Shown here: positions 1 through 8,512 of the stretch, piece after piece | Layout of the letters: every line of letters starts with the position of its first letter | Numbering within the stretch: the first letter of the stretch is position 1 | Source of the DNA: Pseudomonas antarctica | GTDB lineage: Bacteria; Pseudomonadota; Gammaproteobacteria; Pseudomonadales; Pseudomonadaceae | Assembly: GCF_001647715.1 (NCBI RefSeq) | Contig: NZ_CP015600.1 | Coordinates: 5,084,001-5,148,000 of the forward strand | DNA length: 64,000 nucleotides | Direction of reading: 5' to 3' | Notes under the pieces: generated by a model | The model's input: the letters and a program-made list of their open reading frames with translations, nothing else | Told to the model about the DNA's origin: nothing | Databases searched by the model: none | Translations under genes and position numbers: made by a program

Positions 1-720
1 CTCTGGGGCCAGGACCTCAACGGCACCGGCCCTGGCGCGGGCAACCGCCCGGCGTCGGACTACATGACCGGCGACGGCGCAACCGGCGGTCACAACGAGC
101 GCCGTCGCACCTACCTGCGTGCCGTGACTCAGTTGCTGGTCAGCGACCTGGAAGAAATGGTCGGCAACTGGAAGCCCAACGTCGAAGACAACTACCGCGC
201 CACCCTGGAGGCAGAACCTGCCACCGACGGCCTGCGCAAAATGTTGTTCGGCATGGGCAGCTTGTCCCTGGGCGAGCTGGCCGGTGAGCGCATGAAGGTG
301 TCCCTGGAAGCCAACTCGCCGGAAGACGAGCAGGATTGCTTCAGCGATAACACCCACAACTCGCACTTCTACGACGCCAAGGGCATTCGCAACGTCTACC
401 TGGGCGAGTACACCCGCACCGACGGCACCAAGATGACCGGCGCCAGCCTGTCGTCCCTGGTGGCCAAGGCTGACCCTGCGGCCGACGCGGCGCTGAAGGC
501 TGACCTTGCGGCCACTGAAGCGAAGATTCAGGTCATGGTGGACCACGCCAACAACGGCGAGCATTACGACCAGCTGATTGCTGCGGGTAACGATGCAGGC
601 AACCAGATCGTGCGTGACGCGATTGCGGCCTTGGTCAAGCAGACCGGGGCGATTGAAACAGCTGCGGGCAAGCTGGGCATCAGCGACTTGAACCCGGATA
701 ACGCTGATCACGAGTTCTGA
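1..720 (+). CDS. Imelysin-family (peptidase M75-like) protein, 3' part
   Basis: The reading frame is open from the first base of the window and ends with TGA at 718-720, so only the C-terminal 239 residues are here. They match the imelysin / iron-regulated protein A family: a helical domain with the segment FSDNTHNSHFYDAKGIRNVYLGEYT and a helical tail rich in Ala and Asp. Family members are secreted or outer-membrane-attached proteins linked to iron uptake; some have been called insulin-cleaving metalloproteases, but enzymatic activity is doubtful for many. The N-terminal signal peptide and the GxHxxE motif would lie upstream and cannot be checked. A strong terminator follows 20 bp after the stop, so this is the last gene of its transcript. 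The family call is good; the exact role is not resolvable. Confidence 0.85.
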   Translation, partial: LWGQDLNGTGPGAGNRPASDYMTGDGATGGHNERRRTYLRAVTQLLVSDLEEMVGNWKPNVEDNYRATLEAEPATDGLRKMLFGMGSLSLGELAGERMKVSLEANSPEDEQDCFSDNTHNSHFYDAKGIRNVYLGEYTRTDGTKMTGASLSSLVAKADPAADAALKADLAATEAKIQVMVDHANNGEHYDQLIAAGNDAGNQIVRDAIAALVKQTGAIETAAGKLGISDLNPDNADHEF

Positions 721-739
721 TCAGTGCTGGATTAAATGA

Positions 740-765
740 GGCGGCCTTCGGGTCGCCTTTTTTGT
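740..765 (+). terminator. Rho-independent terminator after the imelysin gene
   Basis: A GC-rich stem (GGCGGCC / GGTCGCC around a TTCG tetraloop) runs straight into a T tract (TTTTTT) 20 bp after the stop codon. Confidence 0.85.
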
Positions 766-803
766 GCCTGCCTTCCAGGCCTCGTCAAACGCCACAGAGC
801 TTG

Positions 804-892
804 TGTGGGAGCTGGCTCGCTCGCGAATACGGCGTGTCAGCCAATTGATTTCTCACTGAACCACCGCCTTCGCGAGCAAGCCCGCTCCCACA
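804..892. repeat. Extragenic palindromic repeat doublet (REP/BIME-like), copy 1
   Basis: Two inverted modules, TGTGGGAGCtGGCT...CTCGCGAA on the left and TTCGCGAGCAAGCCCGCTCCCACA on the right, enclose about 40 bp. This is the usual doublet of P. fluorescens-group genomes, where such units act as bidirectional transcript ends or are mobilised by a RAYT transposase. No RAYT gene is in this window. Confidence 0.85.
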
Positions 893-968
893 TTTTACCG
901 CGTCGCCTTTGAGCCCTCGGTTTACGCAGGTAGAATGGCGCCTTTAATCGTCACTCCGAGCAAATTTC

Positions 969-2423
969 ATGGCGTTGCCGACCCTACGTATCATCGGTTT
1001 CATCCTCGGCATCTTCCTGATCACACTCGCGATCGCCATGGTCGTCCCGATGGCCACCCTGGTGATATTCGAACGCACCAGCGACCTGCCCTCATTCCTC
1101 TGGGCCAGCCTGATTACCTTCCTCGCCGGCCTGGCCCTGGTCCTCCCCGGCCGCCCCGAGCACATACACCTGCGCCCCCGCGACATGTACCTGCTGACCG
1201 TCAGCAGTTGGCTGGTGGTATGCATCTTCGCCGCGCTGCCGTTTTTGCTGACCCAGCACATCAGCTACACCGACTCGTTCTTTGAAAGCATGTCGGGCAT
1301 CACCGCCACCGGCTCCACCGTGTTGAGCGGGCTGGACAGCATGTCTCCCGGCATTCTGATATGGCGCTCGCTGCTGCACTGGCTTGGCGGCATTGGCTTT
1401 ATCGGCATGGCGGTGGCGATCCTGCCGCTGCTGCGCATTGGTGGCATGCGCCTGTTCCAGACCGAATCCTCGGACCGCTCGGAAAAGGTCATGCCACGCT
1501 CGCACATGGTGGCGCGGCTGATCGTGGCGGCGTATGTGGGCATCACCATCCTCGGCAGCCTCGCATTCTGGTGGGCCGGGATGGGCTTGTTCGATGCGAT
1601 CAACCACGCGATGTCAGCAATTTCCACTGGTGGTTTTTCCACCTCCGATGAATCCCTGGCCCACTGGAAACAACCGGCGGTGCACTGGGTAGCGGTGGTT
1701 GTGATGATCCTCGGCAGCTTACCGTTCACCTTGTACGTCGCGACATTGCGCGGCAATCGCCGGGCGCTGATCAAGGATCAGCAGGTGCAAGGCTTGCTCG
1801 GGCTGTTGGTCGTGACCTGGCTGGTACTCGGCACCTGGTACTGGTGGACTACCGATTTGCATTGGCTCGACGCGCTGCGCCATGTAGCGGTTAACGTTAC
1901 CTCAGTGGTCACCACCACCGGCTTCGCGCTGGGGGACTACAGCATCTGGGGCAACTTCTCACTGATGTTGTTCTTCTACTTGGGCTTTGTCGGCGGCTGC
2001 TCGGGCTCTACGGCGGGCGGTATCAAGATCTTCCGGTTCCAGGTCGCGTATATCCTGCTCAAGGCCAACTTGAACCAGTTGATTCATCCGCGTGCCGTGA
2101 TCAAGCAGAAGTACAACGGCCACCGTCTCGACGAAGAGATCGTGCGGTCGATTCTGACTTTCTCGTTTTTCTTCGCCATCACCATTTGTGCAATCGCACT
2201 GGCCCTTTCGCTGCTGGGGCTGGACTGGATGACCGCGTTGACGGGCGCCGCCAGTACCGTATCGGGTGTAGGCCCGGGCCTGGGCGAAACCATCGGCCCT
2301 GCGGGTAACTTCGCCAGCCTGCCGGATGCGGCCAAGTGGATCTTGTCGCTCGGCATGCTGCTGGGGCGACTGGAGATTATTACAGTCTTTGTTCTGTGCA
2401 TTCCGGCGTTTTGGCGCCACTGA
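969..2423 (+). CDS. trkH: Trk system potassium uptake protein TrkH
   Basis: The 484-residue product is the membrane-spanning channel subunit of the Trk K+ uptake system, which works with the cytosolic NAD-binding gate TrkA (not in this window). It shows the expected 10-12 hydrophobic segments with four P-loop repeats, each centred on a filter glycine: SGITATGSTVL (about residue 110), SAISTGGFST (about 220), SVVTTTGFALGDY (about 315) and the last around ASTVSGVGPG (about 435). The TrkH signature GGCSGSTAGGIKIFR is at about 345. Length fits the family (about 480). The ATG at 969 is the first in frame and lies 70 bp downstream of the palindromic repeat. Its last 44 bp overlap the convergent AraC-type gene. 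TrkH is favoured over KtrB because of length and the GGCSGSTAGGIK motif. Confidence 0.93.
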   Translation: MALPTLRIIGFILGIFLITLAIAMVVPMATLVIFERTSDLPSFLWASLITFLAGLALVLPGRPEHIHLRPRDMYLLTVSSWLVVCIFAALPFLLTQHISYTDSFFESMSGITATGSTVLSGLDSMSPGILIWRSLLHWLGGIGFIGMAVAILPLLRIGGMRLFQTESSDRSEKVMPRSHMVARLIVAAYVGITILGSLAFWWAGMGLFDAINHAMSAISTGGFSTSDESLAHWKQPAVHWVAVVVMILGSLPFTLYVATLRGNRRALIKDQQVQGLLGLLVVTWLVLGTWYWWTTDLHWLDALRHVAVNVTSVVTTTGFALGDYSIWGNFSLMLFFYLGFVGGCSGSTAGGIKIFRFQVAYILLKANLNQLIHPRAVIKQKYNGHRLDEEIVRSILTFSFFFAITICAIALALSLLGLDWMTALTGAASTVSGVGPGLGETIGPAGNFASLPDAAKWILSLGMLLGRLEIITVFVLCIPAFWRH

Positions 2424-3438
2424 CCGTCGGCGCTCGCAGCAGCCGCGTCCGGTATTCGCCGGGCGTGGCGTCGAACCAGCGGCGAAAGGCGCGGAAGAAA
2501 TTGCTCGGGTCGGCAAAGCCCAACAGGTAGGCAATTTCCAGCAAGGTCATACTCGGCTGCGCGAGGTATTGCTCGGCGAGTTCGCGGCGCGTGTCGTCGA
2601 GCAACGTCTGGAAACTGGTGCCCTCTTCCTGCAAACGCCGCTGCAAGGTGCGCTGGGACAGGTGCAAGGTCTGGGCGACCACTTCGCGCTTGGGTTCGCC
2701 CTGGGGTAGCAGGCGGCACAACACCTGGCGCGCCTTGTGGGTCACGCGGCTCTCGGAAAACCGTGCCAGGTATTCACCGGCAAACCGATCGTGCAACAGC
2801 GCCATGGCCTCGTTGGCCGTGGGCAGCGGTTCATCCATGTCAGCCTGCTCGAAAATCAGCGCGTCATAGGGCGCATTGAACTCAAGGGGGGCGTGGAAGG
2901 CTTGCTTGTAGGGCGCGAGGTCTGCCGGTTGCTCACCTTGTAACATCACCTTGCGTGGTTGCAGGGTGCGGCCGGTCAACCAGCCGCAGAGCGCCAGTGC
3001 ACTGGCCAGCGAGGCTTCGGCACTTTGTCGGGTGGGCGGGAGGTGATCGCCGTGCACCGTCAGAATCAGCGCATAGCCTTCAGGTAACAGTCGGAAACTC
3101 AGGTCGGCGCTTTCGGCAATGATCCGCTGATAGCGCACCAGGCGCATAAAGCCTTCGGCCAGGGTGTTGCTGGACATCAAGGCATAACCGGCCACATGAA
3201 ACGACGCCGGGCGCACCACCTTGCCCATGTTCAGGCCAATCGCCGGGTTGCCCGACAACTCCACCGCGCGTTGCCAGAGGCGAGTCATGGAGTCCTGGGG
3301 GAAACGTGCATCGGGGTCACTGAGGGCGGCGTAGTCCAGGCCGAGTTGCTTGAACAAGACGCGGCAATCCAGCCCGTCCATTTCCAACGCCTTGACTATC
3401 CCCAGCGCCCAGCTTGCAGAAGTTGTTCGTTCGCTCAT
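2380..3438 (-). CDS. AraC-family transcriptional regulator (OruR/ArgR-like architecture)
   Basis: The 352-residue protein has an N-terminal Arabinose_bd-type ligand domain (about residues 20-205) and a C-terminal double helix-turn-helix AraC domain (about 235-335). The second HTH carries the family signature LLEIAYLLGFADPSNFFRAFRRWFDATPGEYR. This layout is shared by the OruR-like regulators common in Pseudomonas, which usually control one nearby catabolic or transport operon. The neighbouring genes (trkH, an Mpo1-like protein) suggest no obvious target, so the ligand is unknown. The ATG at 3438 follows a purine-rich AAGAAGA stretch. The stop lies 44 bp inside the end of trkH, so transcripts of the two genes are antisense at their 3' ends. 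Confidence 0.88.
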   Translation of the reverse strand: MSERTTSASWALGIVKALEMDGLDCRVLFKQLGLDYAALSDPDARFPQDSMTRLWQRAVELSGNPAIGLNMGKVVRPASFHVAGYALMSSNTLAEGFMRLVRYQRIIAESADLSFRLLPEGYALILTVHGDHLPPTRQSAEASLASALALCGWLTGRTLQPRKVMLQGEQPADLAPYKQAFHAPLEFNAPYDALIFEQADMDEPLPTANEAMALLHDRFAGEYLARFSESRVTHKARQVLCRLLPQGEPKREVVAQTLHLSQRTLQRRLQEEGTSFQTLLDDTRRELAEQYLAQPSMTLLEIAYLLGFADPSNFFRAFRRWFDATPGEYRTRLLRAPTVSGAKTPECTEQRL

Positions 3439-3598
3439 GGCGTCTTCTTAAAAAAGCAGGCTTAAACGGCAGCCAGGAAGCCAAGGATACTAAAGTGGCA
3501 TCTATTGTCACTGGCTGTTACCAGTGCTCACTCTAGACTCAAATAAGCTCCCCGCCGAACATCTGTTGGGCGGCACAACCACCCAAGGGCCGGCCACC

Positions 3599-3910
3599 GT
3601 GGAAAACCTCAAACAATTCAATAGCTTCGCCGAGTTCTACCCTTATTACCTGAGCGAACATGGCAACAGCACCTGCCGGCGCCTGCATTTTATCGGCACC
3701 ACCCTGGTGATCGGCATTCTGGCGTATGCCATCGGCCGCGGCTCATTGGGCCTGCTGCTGGCGTTGCCAATCGCGGGTTACAGCTTTGCCTGGGTCGGCC
3801 ACTTCTTCTTTGAAAAGAACCGCCCGGCCACGTTTCAACACCCGTTCTACAGCTTGCTGGGCGATTTTGTGATGTACCGCGACATGATTGTGGGCAAGGT
3901 GCCTTTCTAA
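3599..3910 (+). CDS. Mpo1-like / DUF962 membrane protein
   Basis: The small protein (103 residues from the GTG at 3599) begins with ENLKQFNSFAEFYPYYLSEHGN, a signature of the DUF962 family. It keeps two conserved histidines (SEHGNSTCRRLHFIG) and GHFFFEKNRPATF. Two short hydrophobic segments are visible at about 35-75. The yeast member Mpo1 is an Fe2+-dependent dioxygenase in fatty-acid alpha-oxidation; the bacterial role is not established. An ATG upstream at 3524 would add 25 residues of low similarity to the family, and I prefer the GTG because the conserved block starts directly after it. Divergent from the AraC-type gene, so the 160-bp gap probably holds both promoters. Confidence 0.78.
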   Translation: MENLKQFNSFAEFYPYYLSEHGNSTCRRLHFIGTTLVIGILAYAIGRGSLGLLLALPIAGYSFAWVGHFFFEKNRPATFQHPFYSLLGDFVMYRDMIVGKVPF

Positions 3911-4107
3911 CCGCTAAAGGTGCCTTTCTTGAGGAAGGTGCCGTTTCAGGGTGTGACCTCTTGTCACTTGTGTAAAAGCATGAAAATTCGTACATAAGCT
4001 GACATAAAATTCTTTTTGTCATTTTCAGTGCTGTATCCTGCCAAGGCTTTTTGAGAGCGCGGAATCACCTGCGATTGAAAAAACAGATCTTGCGAGGAGC
4101 GACGACG

Positions 4108-4236
4108 ATGCACGAGATACCTAATCTCCCCTTCCCAAGCCTGCACCCAACTGAGCAGCCAACACCGCAGCAGGCCAGCAACAAACAGCCTGAGGCCAAA
4201 GAAGCAAAACCAGTCGACAGCAAAAGCCAGGACTGA
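4108..4236 (+). CDS. Small proline/glutamine-rich protein of unknown function (42 aa)
   Basis: A 42-codon frame starts at ATG 4108, 8 bp after a good Shine-Dalgarno sequence (AGGAG at about 4094). The product MHEIPNLPFPSLHPTEQPTP... is rich in Pro, Gln, Lys and Glu, has no membrane segment and no recognisable domain, and is probably disordered. An upstream in-frame start at 4051 has no ribosome site. The gene is followed by a perfect 13-bp hairpin and then another small gene. The strong ribosome site is the main support; no function is claimed. Confidence 0.5.
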   Translation: MHEIPNLPFPSLHPTEQPTPQQASNKQPEAKEAKPVDSKSQD

Positions 4237-4250
4237 CGCCGTACCAGACC

Positions 4251-4284
4251 GTGTGGAAAGCGCCCCTTCAAGCGCTTTCCACAC
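4251..4284. other. Perfect 13-bp stem-loop between two small genes
   Basis: GTGTGGAAAGCGC at 4251-4263 pairs exactly with GCGCTTTCCACAC at 4272-4284 around an 8-nt loop. There is no T tract behind it, so it is more likely an mRNA end-stabilising or processing hairpin than a simple intrinsic terminator. Confidence 0.7.
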
Positions 4285-4308
4285 TGCCTGAATGATGAGA
4301 TACCCGCC

Positions 4309-4503
4309 ATGACCGATGACTCCCCCAACACCCCTTCCGATACCCCGGATGCTGCTGTTCTCGACGCTGCCTTGCAGATGATCGAAGTCTGGAACCGCCT
4401 CAGCGCCGACAAACAAGCCCTGCTGCTCAAGCGCTTCGGCACCCAGGAAAATGCCTTGGCCGCCCTGGTGACCACGCAAATGCTGGCGCCCGCCAAATCC
4501 TGA
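4309..4503 (+). CDS. Small conserved-looking helical protein (64 aa), function unknown
   Basis: The product has an acidic, Thr/Pro-rich start (MTDDSPNTPSDTPDAAV) followed by an amphipathic helical part LDAALQMIEVWNRLSADKQALLLKRFGTQENALAALVT. Its composition, codon use and the ATG after GAGATACCCGCC support a real gene. It follows the 42-aa gene by 72 bp, with the perfect hairpin between them, and precedes the MFS gene by 103 bp. I do not recognise a family. No signal peptide or transmembrane segment is visible, so a small cytosolic helical protein is the plain reading. Confidence 0.55.
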   Translation: MTDDSPNTPSDTPDAAVLDAALQMIEVWNRLSADKQALLLKRFGTQENALAALVTTQMLAPAKS

Positions 4504-4606
4504 TGGTTGTGATCTGAAGTTTTTGACGTTTTGCCGCCCGGCCCGGCCCCAGCGCCGGTATCATTAGCAGCCTATCTTTTACCTGCTGCGACAGTGGACC
4601 TCTCCC

Positions 4607-5803
4607 ATGCCAGATACCCAGCGCCCCATGGCGGTCACGCTGCAAGTCGTTTCCATCGTGCTGTTCACCTTTATTGGCTACCTGAACATCGGCATTCCCC
4701 TGGCCGTTTTGCCGGGCTATGTCCATAGCCAACTGGGCTATGGCGCAGTGATTGCCGGGCTGGTGATCAGCGTGCAATACCTGGCCACGCTGCTGAGCCG
4801 TCCGTACGCCGGCAAAATCATCGACAACCTGGGCAGCAAGCGCGCAGTGCTGATCGGCTTGGTCGGTTGCGGCCTGAGTGGCGTGTTCATGTTGCTGGCG
4901 GCGTGGTTTTCCAGCTTGCCGGCCTTCAGCCTGATCAGCCTGCTGATCGGGCGACTGGTACTCGGCAGCGCGGAAAGCCTGGTGGGCTCGGGCGCCATCG
5001 GCTGGGGGATCGGCCGCGTCGGCGCCGCCAATACGGCCAAGGTTATCTCGTGGAACGGCATCGCCAGTTATGGCGCGCTGGCCGTCGGCGCACCGCTGGG
5101 GGTGCTGCTGGTCAGTCACTTCGGGCTGTGGAGCATGGGCGTCAGCATCATCCTGCTGGCGGTCGTCGGCGTGCTGCTGGCCTGGAACAAGGAAGCGGCG
5201 CCCATCGTGGCCGGCGTACGCCTGCCGTTCATGAACGTGCTGGGCCGGGTGCTGCCCCACGGCTGCGCGTTGGCGCTGGGCTCGATCGGCTTTGGCACCA
5301 TCGCCACGTTTATCACCCTGTATTACACCACCCAACATTGGGACAACGCGGTGTGGGCACTGAGCCTGTTCGGCGCCAGTTTTATCGGTGCACGCCTGCT
5401 GTTCGGCAATTTGATCAACCGTATCGGCGGCTTTCGCGTGGCGATTGCCTGCCTGTCGGTGGAAATCTTCGGCCTACTGCTGCTGTGGCTCGCGCCGGAC
5501 GCCCACCTGGCCTTGGCCGGTGCGGCGTTGAGCGGCTTTGGTTTTTCCCTGGTATTTCCGGCGCTGGGGGTGGAGGCCGTCAACCTGGTGCCAGCCTCCA
5601 GCCGCGGTGCGGCGGTAGGGGCTTATTCACTGTTTATCGACTTGTCGCTGGGTATCACCGGCCCGCTGGCGGGAGCGGTGGCGGCAGGCTTTGGTTTTGC
5701 GTCGATCTTCCTGTTCGCCGCCCTCGCCGCCTTGGGCGGTTTGCTGCTGAGTGTGTATTTGTACCGGCAAGCGCCCAAGGCCCGCGAAGCACGCGACGCT
5801 TAG
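4607..5803 (+). CDS. MFS transporter of the YhhS/YfcJ (UPF0226) type
   Basis: The 398-residue protein has 12 predicted membrane helices and closely follows the YfcJ/YhhS pattern: [20 protein letters not shown] near helix 1-2, [20 protein letters not shown] as the cytoplasmic A-like loop, [18 protein letters not shown] in helix 5, and [18 protein letters not shown] in helix 10. Members are proton-driven exporters of unproven substrate; E. coli YhhS and YfcJ are linked to arabinose and glyphosate tolerance respectively. The start ATG 4607 is preceded by TGGACCTCTCCC, a weak ribosome site, but the alignment with the family begins right after it. The stop overlaps the convergent arfB stop by 4 bp with no terminator between. 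Confidence 0.85.
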   Translation: MPDTQRPMAVTLQVVSIVLFTFIGYLNIGIPLAVLPGYVHSQLGYGAVIAGLVISVQYLATLLSRPYAGKIIDNLGSKRAVLIGLVGCGLSGVFMLLAAWFSSLPAFSLISLLIGRLVLGSAESLVGSGAIGWGIGRVGAANTAKVISWNGIASYGALAVGAPLGVLLVSHFGLWSMGVSIILLAVVGVLLAWNKEAAPIVAGVRLPFMNVLGRVLPHGCALALGSIGFGTIATFITLYYTTQHWDNAVWALSLFGASFIGARLLFGNLINRIGGFRVAIACLSVEIFGLLLLWLAPDAHLALAGAALSGFGFSLVFPALGVEAVNLVPASSRGAAVGAYSLFIDLSLGITGPLAGAVAAGFGFASIFLFAALAALGGLLLSVYLYRQAPKAREARDA

Positions 5804-6213
5804 AAATCCACCTTGCCGCGCCCGGCCTTGATGCTGCCGCGCTTGGTCTTGGATTCCAGGCGACGCTTTTTCGAGCCCAGGGTGGGCTTGGTCGGGCGGC
5901 GCTTCTTCTCGACCTTGGTGGCGCTGAGGATCAATTCCACCAGGCGCTCCAGCGCATCCGCGCGATTCTGTTCCTGAGTCCGGTATTGCTGGGCCTTGAG
6001 CACCAGCACGCCGTCACTGGTGATACGGCTGTCACGCAGCGCCAGCAGCCGCTCCTTGTAGAACTCCGGTAACGATGACGCCGGAATATCAAACCGCAGG
6101 TGCACCGCGCTCGACACCTTGTTGACGTTTTGCCCACCGGCGCCCTGGGCGCGAATGGCGGTCAGCTCGATCTCGGCATCGGGCAGGTGCACGTTGTTGG
6201 AAATTACCAGCAT
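5800..6213 (-). CDS. arfB: Alternative ribosome-rescue factor / peptidyl-tRNA hydrolase ArfB (YaeJ)
   Basis: The 137-residue protein carries the class I release-factor catalytic motif GGQ in [20 protein letters not shown] (about residue 26), and a Lys/Arg-rich C-terminal tail ([32 protein letters not shown]) that in ArfB enters the empty mRNA channel of stalled ribosomes. It hydrolyses the peptidyl-tRNA ester on non-stop ribosomes as backup to tmRNA. Length matches E. coli YaeJ (140). A GTG one codon upstream (6216) is possible; the ATG at 6213 is preferred with an AAGG site 9 bp before it. The pentapeptide-repeat gene lies 12 bp upstream, so the two are probably co-transcribed. Confidence 0.93.
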   Translation of the reverse strand: MLVISNNVHLPDAEIELTAIRAQGAGGQNVNKVSSAVHLRFDIPASSLPEFYKERLLALRDSRITSDGVLVLKAQQYRTQEQNRADALERLVELILSATKVEKKRRPTKPTLGSKKRRLESKTKRGSIKAGRGKVDF

Positions 6214-6225
6214 CACTCAAAAACC

Positions 6226-6909
6226 TTAGGCAACGGACAAGCCCAACTCGGACAACAACATCGACGCCTGGGCTTTGGAAATCACGGCGCCTTTGAACAG
6301 TTTGGCATCATTGAGGCGAAAGCCGCTCAAATCCGCACCGCGCAAGTCGGCACCAGCGAAATTGGCGCCGTTGATACGGGCGTGAGCGAGGCTGCATTCG
6401 ATCAATTGCGCCTTGCGAAAGTCTGCATCCGACAAGTCGCTGTCGGAGAAATCCAGGTTATTCAGCACGGTTCGCGCAAACGACAAACCGGACAAAAATG
6501 CACTGTTGAGCCGGGTTTCACTGAAGCTCAGCCCCAGCGACGCACAGTGAGTGAAGTTGGCGCCGGTCAGCTTGCAGTGGGCAAAACTCGCTTGGGACAA
6601 TTTGCTGCGCTGCCAGCGGGTGTTGTTCAGGTCGCAGCTGTTGAACTGCGCTTCCAGCAGGTTCGCCGCTTCGAATACCGCATGGGCCGCGCGGCAACTG
6701 GTCCACTGAGTGCCTTCAAGGCGCGAGCCGAGAAAAGAAGTCTGGACCAGAATGCAGCGTTCGAACACCCAGTGGTCCAGCACCATTCGCGACAGATCGG
6801 CACCACTCAAGTCGACGCCCATCAGCCGCAACGGGCCGTTGTGCTGGTCGATCAGGTCTTCCAGATCAGAGCGCTGCAAGGTGCCGCCGTCGATATCTGT
6901 GTGCTGCAT
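6226..6909 (-). CDS. Pentapeptide-repeat protein (McbG/Qnr-like fold)
   Basis: From residue 30 the 227-residue protein is built almost entirely of A(D/N)LxX pentapeptides, for example GVDLSGADLSRMVLD, LTGANFTH, LSDADFRKAQLIECSLAHARINGANFAGADLRGADLSGF. This gives a right-handed quadrilateral beta helix, the fold of the DNA-gyrase protectors Qnr, MfpA and McbG. The role of this protein is not proven; gyrase or topoisomerase protection is the family-based guess. The ATG at 6909 sits 7 bp after an excellent GGAGG; a TTG at 6924 is less likely. It is 12 bp upstream of arfB on the same strand, and a bidirectional terminator isolates it from aroP. Confidence 0.88.
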   Translation of the reverse strand: MQHTDIDGGTLQRSDLEDLIDQHNGPLRLMGVDLSGADLSRMVLDHWVFERCILVQTSFLGSRLEGTQWTSCRAAHAVFEAANLLEAQFNSCDLNNTRWQRSKLSQASFAHCKLTGANFTHCASLGLSFSETRLNSAFLSGLSFARTVLNNLDFSDSDLSDADFRKAQLIECSLAHARINGANFAGADLRGADLSGFRLNDAKLFKGAVISKAQASMLLSELGLSVA

Positions 6910-6970
6910 GGGGCCTCCGGGCAAGGGTCTGTTTAAAACGAGGGGGCGAGTCTAACCCGCCCACGCCAAC

Positions 6971-6997
6971 AAAAAACCCGGCAAAGTGCCGGGTTTT
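6971..6997. terminator. Bidirectional terminator between aroP and the pentapeptide-repeat gene
   Basis: CCCGGC / GCCGGG stem around AAAGT, flanked by A6 on the left and T4 on the right. On the minus strand it terminates aroP transcripts before the pentapeptide-repeat gene. Confidence 0.85.
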
Positions 6998-7015
6998 CTA
7001 TTTACGCGAAACGCC

Positions 7016-8437
7016 CTACTCCAGAACCGTCCGCACTGTGTTCTGAACCGTTTGCGCCTTGCGCTTGTTCTTGATCCAGTAGCACAGCCCCATGAACGCT
7101 ACCCACACCGGGATGGCGTACACCGACACCTGAATCCCCGGGATCATCAGCATGATCACCAGGATAAACGCGACGAATGCCAGGCAGATATAGTTACCGT
7201 AGGGGTACCACAGCGCCTTGAACAGCGGCACTTGGCCGGTGCGGTTCATGTGCTGGCGGAACTTGAAGTGGGAGAAGCTGATCATCGCCCAGTTGATCAC
7301 CAGCGTAGCCACTACCAGCGACATCAGCAGTTCCAGCGCATGCTGCGGGATCAGGTAGTTCATCAGCACCGCCACCAGGGTGATCGCCGCCGAGGCCAGG
7401 ATCGAACGCACCGGCACACCGCGCTTGTCGATCTTCGCCAATGCCTTGGGCGCATCGCCCTGCTCAGCCATGCCCAGCAACATGCGGCTGTTGCAGTAGG
7501 TGCCGCTGTTGTACACCGACAGCGCTGCGGTCAGCACCACGAAGTTGAGGATGTGCGCGGCCGTGTTGCTGCCCAGCATCGAGAACACCTGCACGAACGG
7601 GCTGCCGCTGTAGGCATCGCCGGACGCGTTGAGGCTTGCCAGCAGGCTGTCCCAAGGCGTGAGCGACAACAGCACCACCAGAGCGCCGATGTAGAAAATC
7701 AGGATGCGATAGATCACCTGATTGATCGCCTTGGGGATCACAGTGCGTGGCTGGTCGGCTTCGGCGGCGGTAAAACCGAGCATTTCCAGACCGCCGAACG
7801 AGAACATGATGATCGCCATGGCCATCACCAATCCGCCCACACCGTGCGGGAAGAACCCACCGTGGTCCCACAGGTTACTCACCGAGGCTTGCGGGCCGCC
7901 AGTGCCGCTGACCAGCAAATAGCTGCCCAGGGCGATCATGCCGACGATGGCCACTACCTTGATAATGGCGAACCAGAATTCGGCCTCACCAAAGACTTTG
8001 ACGTTGGCCAGGTTAATCAAGTTGATCAACACGAAAAACGCCGCTGCCGAAACCCAGGTCGGAATCTCCGGCCACCAGTAGTGCACGTACTTGCCGACAG
8101 CGGTCAGCTCCGACATGCCGACCAGAATGTACAGAATCCAGCAGTTCCAGCCCGACAGGAAGCCGGCGAAACCGCCCCAGTACTTGTGGGCAAAATGGCT
8201 GAAGGAGCCGGCGACCGGCTCTTCGACGATCATTTCGCCGAGCTGGCGCATGATCATGAAGGCGATAAAGCCGCAGATGGCATAGCCCAGGATCATCGAC
8301 GGGCCGGCGGATTTGAGCACCCCGGCCGAGCCCAGGAACAGGCCGGTGCCGATGGCGCCCCCGAGGGCGATCAACTGGATATGCCGATTTTTCAGGCCGC
8401 GTTTCAGCTCGCCTGAAGAGGAATGGGGTCCACTCAT
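7016..8437 (-). CDS. aroP: Aromatic amino-acid permease AroP-like (APC superfamily)
   Basis: The 473-residue protein has 12 membrane helices. It shows near-identical blocks to E. coli AroP: ELKRGLKNRHIQLIALGGAI at the N terminus, IMRQLGEMIVEEPVAGSFSH, ELTAVGKYVHYWWPEIPTWV and MAIIMFSFGGLEMLGFTAAEAD. AroP imports Phe, Tyr and Trp by proton symport across the inner membrane. Related permeases (PheP, ProY, CycA) are close, so the exact substrate is inferred. The ATG at 8437 is chosen since the family starts a few residues before GELKRGLKNRHIQ; a TTG at 8455 is disfavoured. Two adjacent palindromes 50-75 bp upstream may be an operator. Confidence 0.87.
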   Translation of the reverse strand: MSGPHSSSGELKRGLKNRHIQLIALGGAIGTGLFLGSAGVLKSAGPSMILGYAICGFIAFMIMRQLGEMIVEEPVAGSFSHFAHKYWGGFAGFLSGWNCWILYILVGMSELTAVGKYVHYWWPEIPTWVSAAAFFVLINLINLANVKVFGEAEFWFAIIKVVAIVGMIALGSYLLVSGTGGPQASVSNLWDHGGFFPHGVGGLVMAMAIIMFSFGGLEMLGFTAAEADQPRTVIPKAINQVIYRILIFYIGALVVLLSLTPWDSLLASLNASGDAYSGSPFVQVFSMLGSNTAAHILNFVVLTAALSVYNSGTYCNSRMLLGMAEQGDAPKALAKIDKRGVPVRSILASAAITLVAVLMNYLIPQHALELLMSLVVATLVINWAMISFSHFKFRQHMNRTGQVPLFKALWYPYGNYICLAFVAFILVIMLMIPGIQVSVYAIPVWVAFMGLCYWIKNKRKAQTVQNTVRTVLE

Positions 8438-8485
8438 GAAAAGGGTCTCACGCAAGGTTTGATGATGTTGAATGCACGTTGCTGC

Positions 8486-8512
8486 CTTGAGTCTCGACTC
8501 AAGCAGCGCTGC
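8486..8512. promoter_or_regulatory. Two adjacent palindromes upstream of aroP (candidate operator)
   Basis: CTTGAGTC-TC-GACTCAAG (8486-8503, 8-bp arms) is followed at once by the perfect palindrome GCAGCGCTGC (8503-8512). They lie 49-75 bp upstream of the aroP ATG. The binding protein is unknown. Confidence 0.45.
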
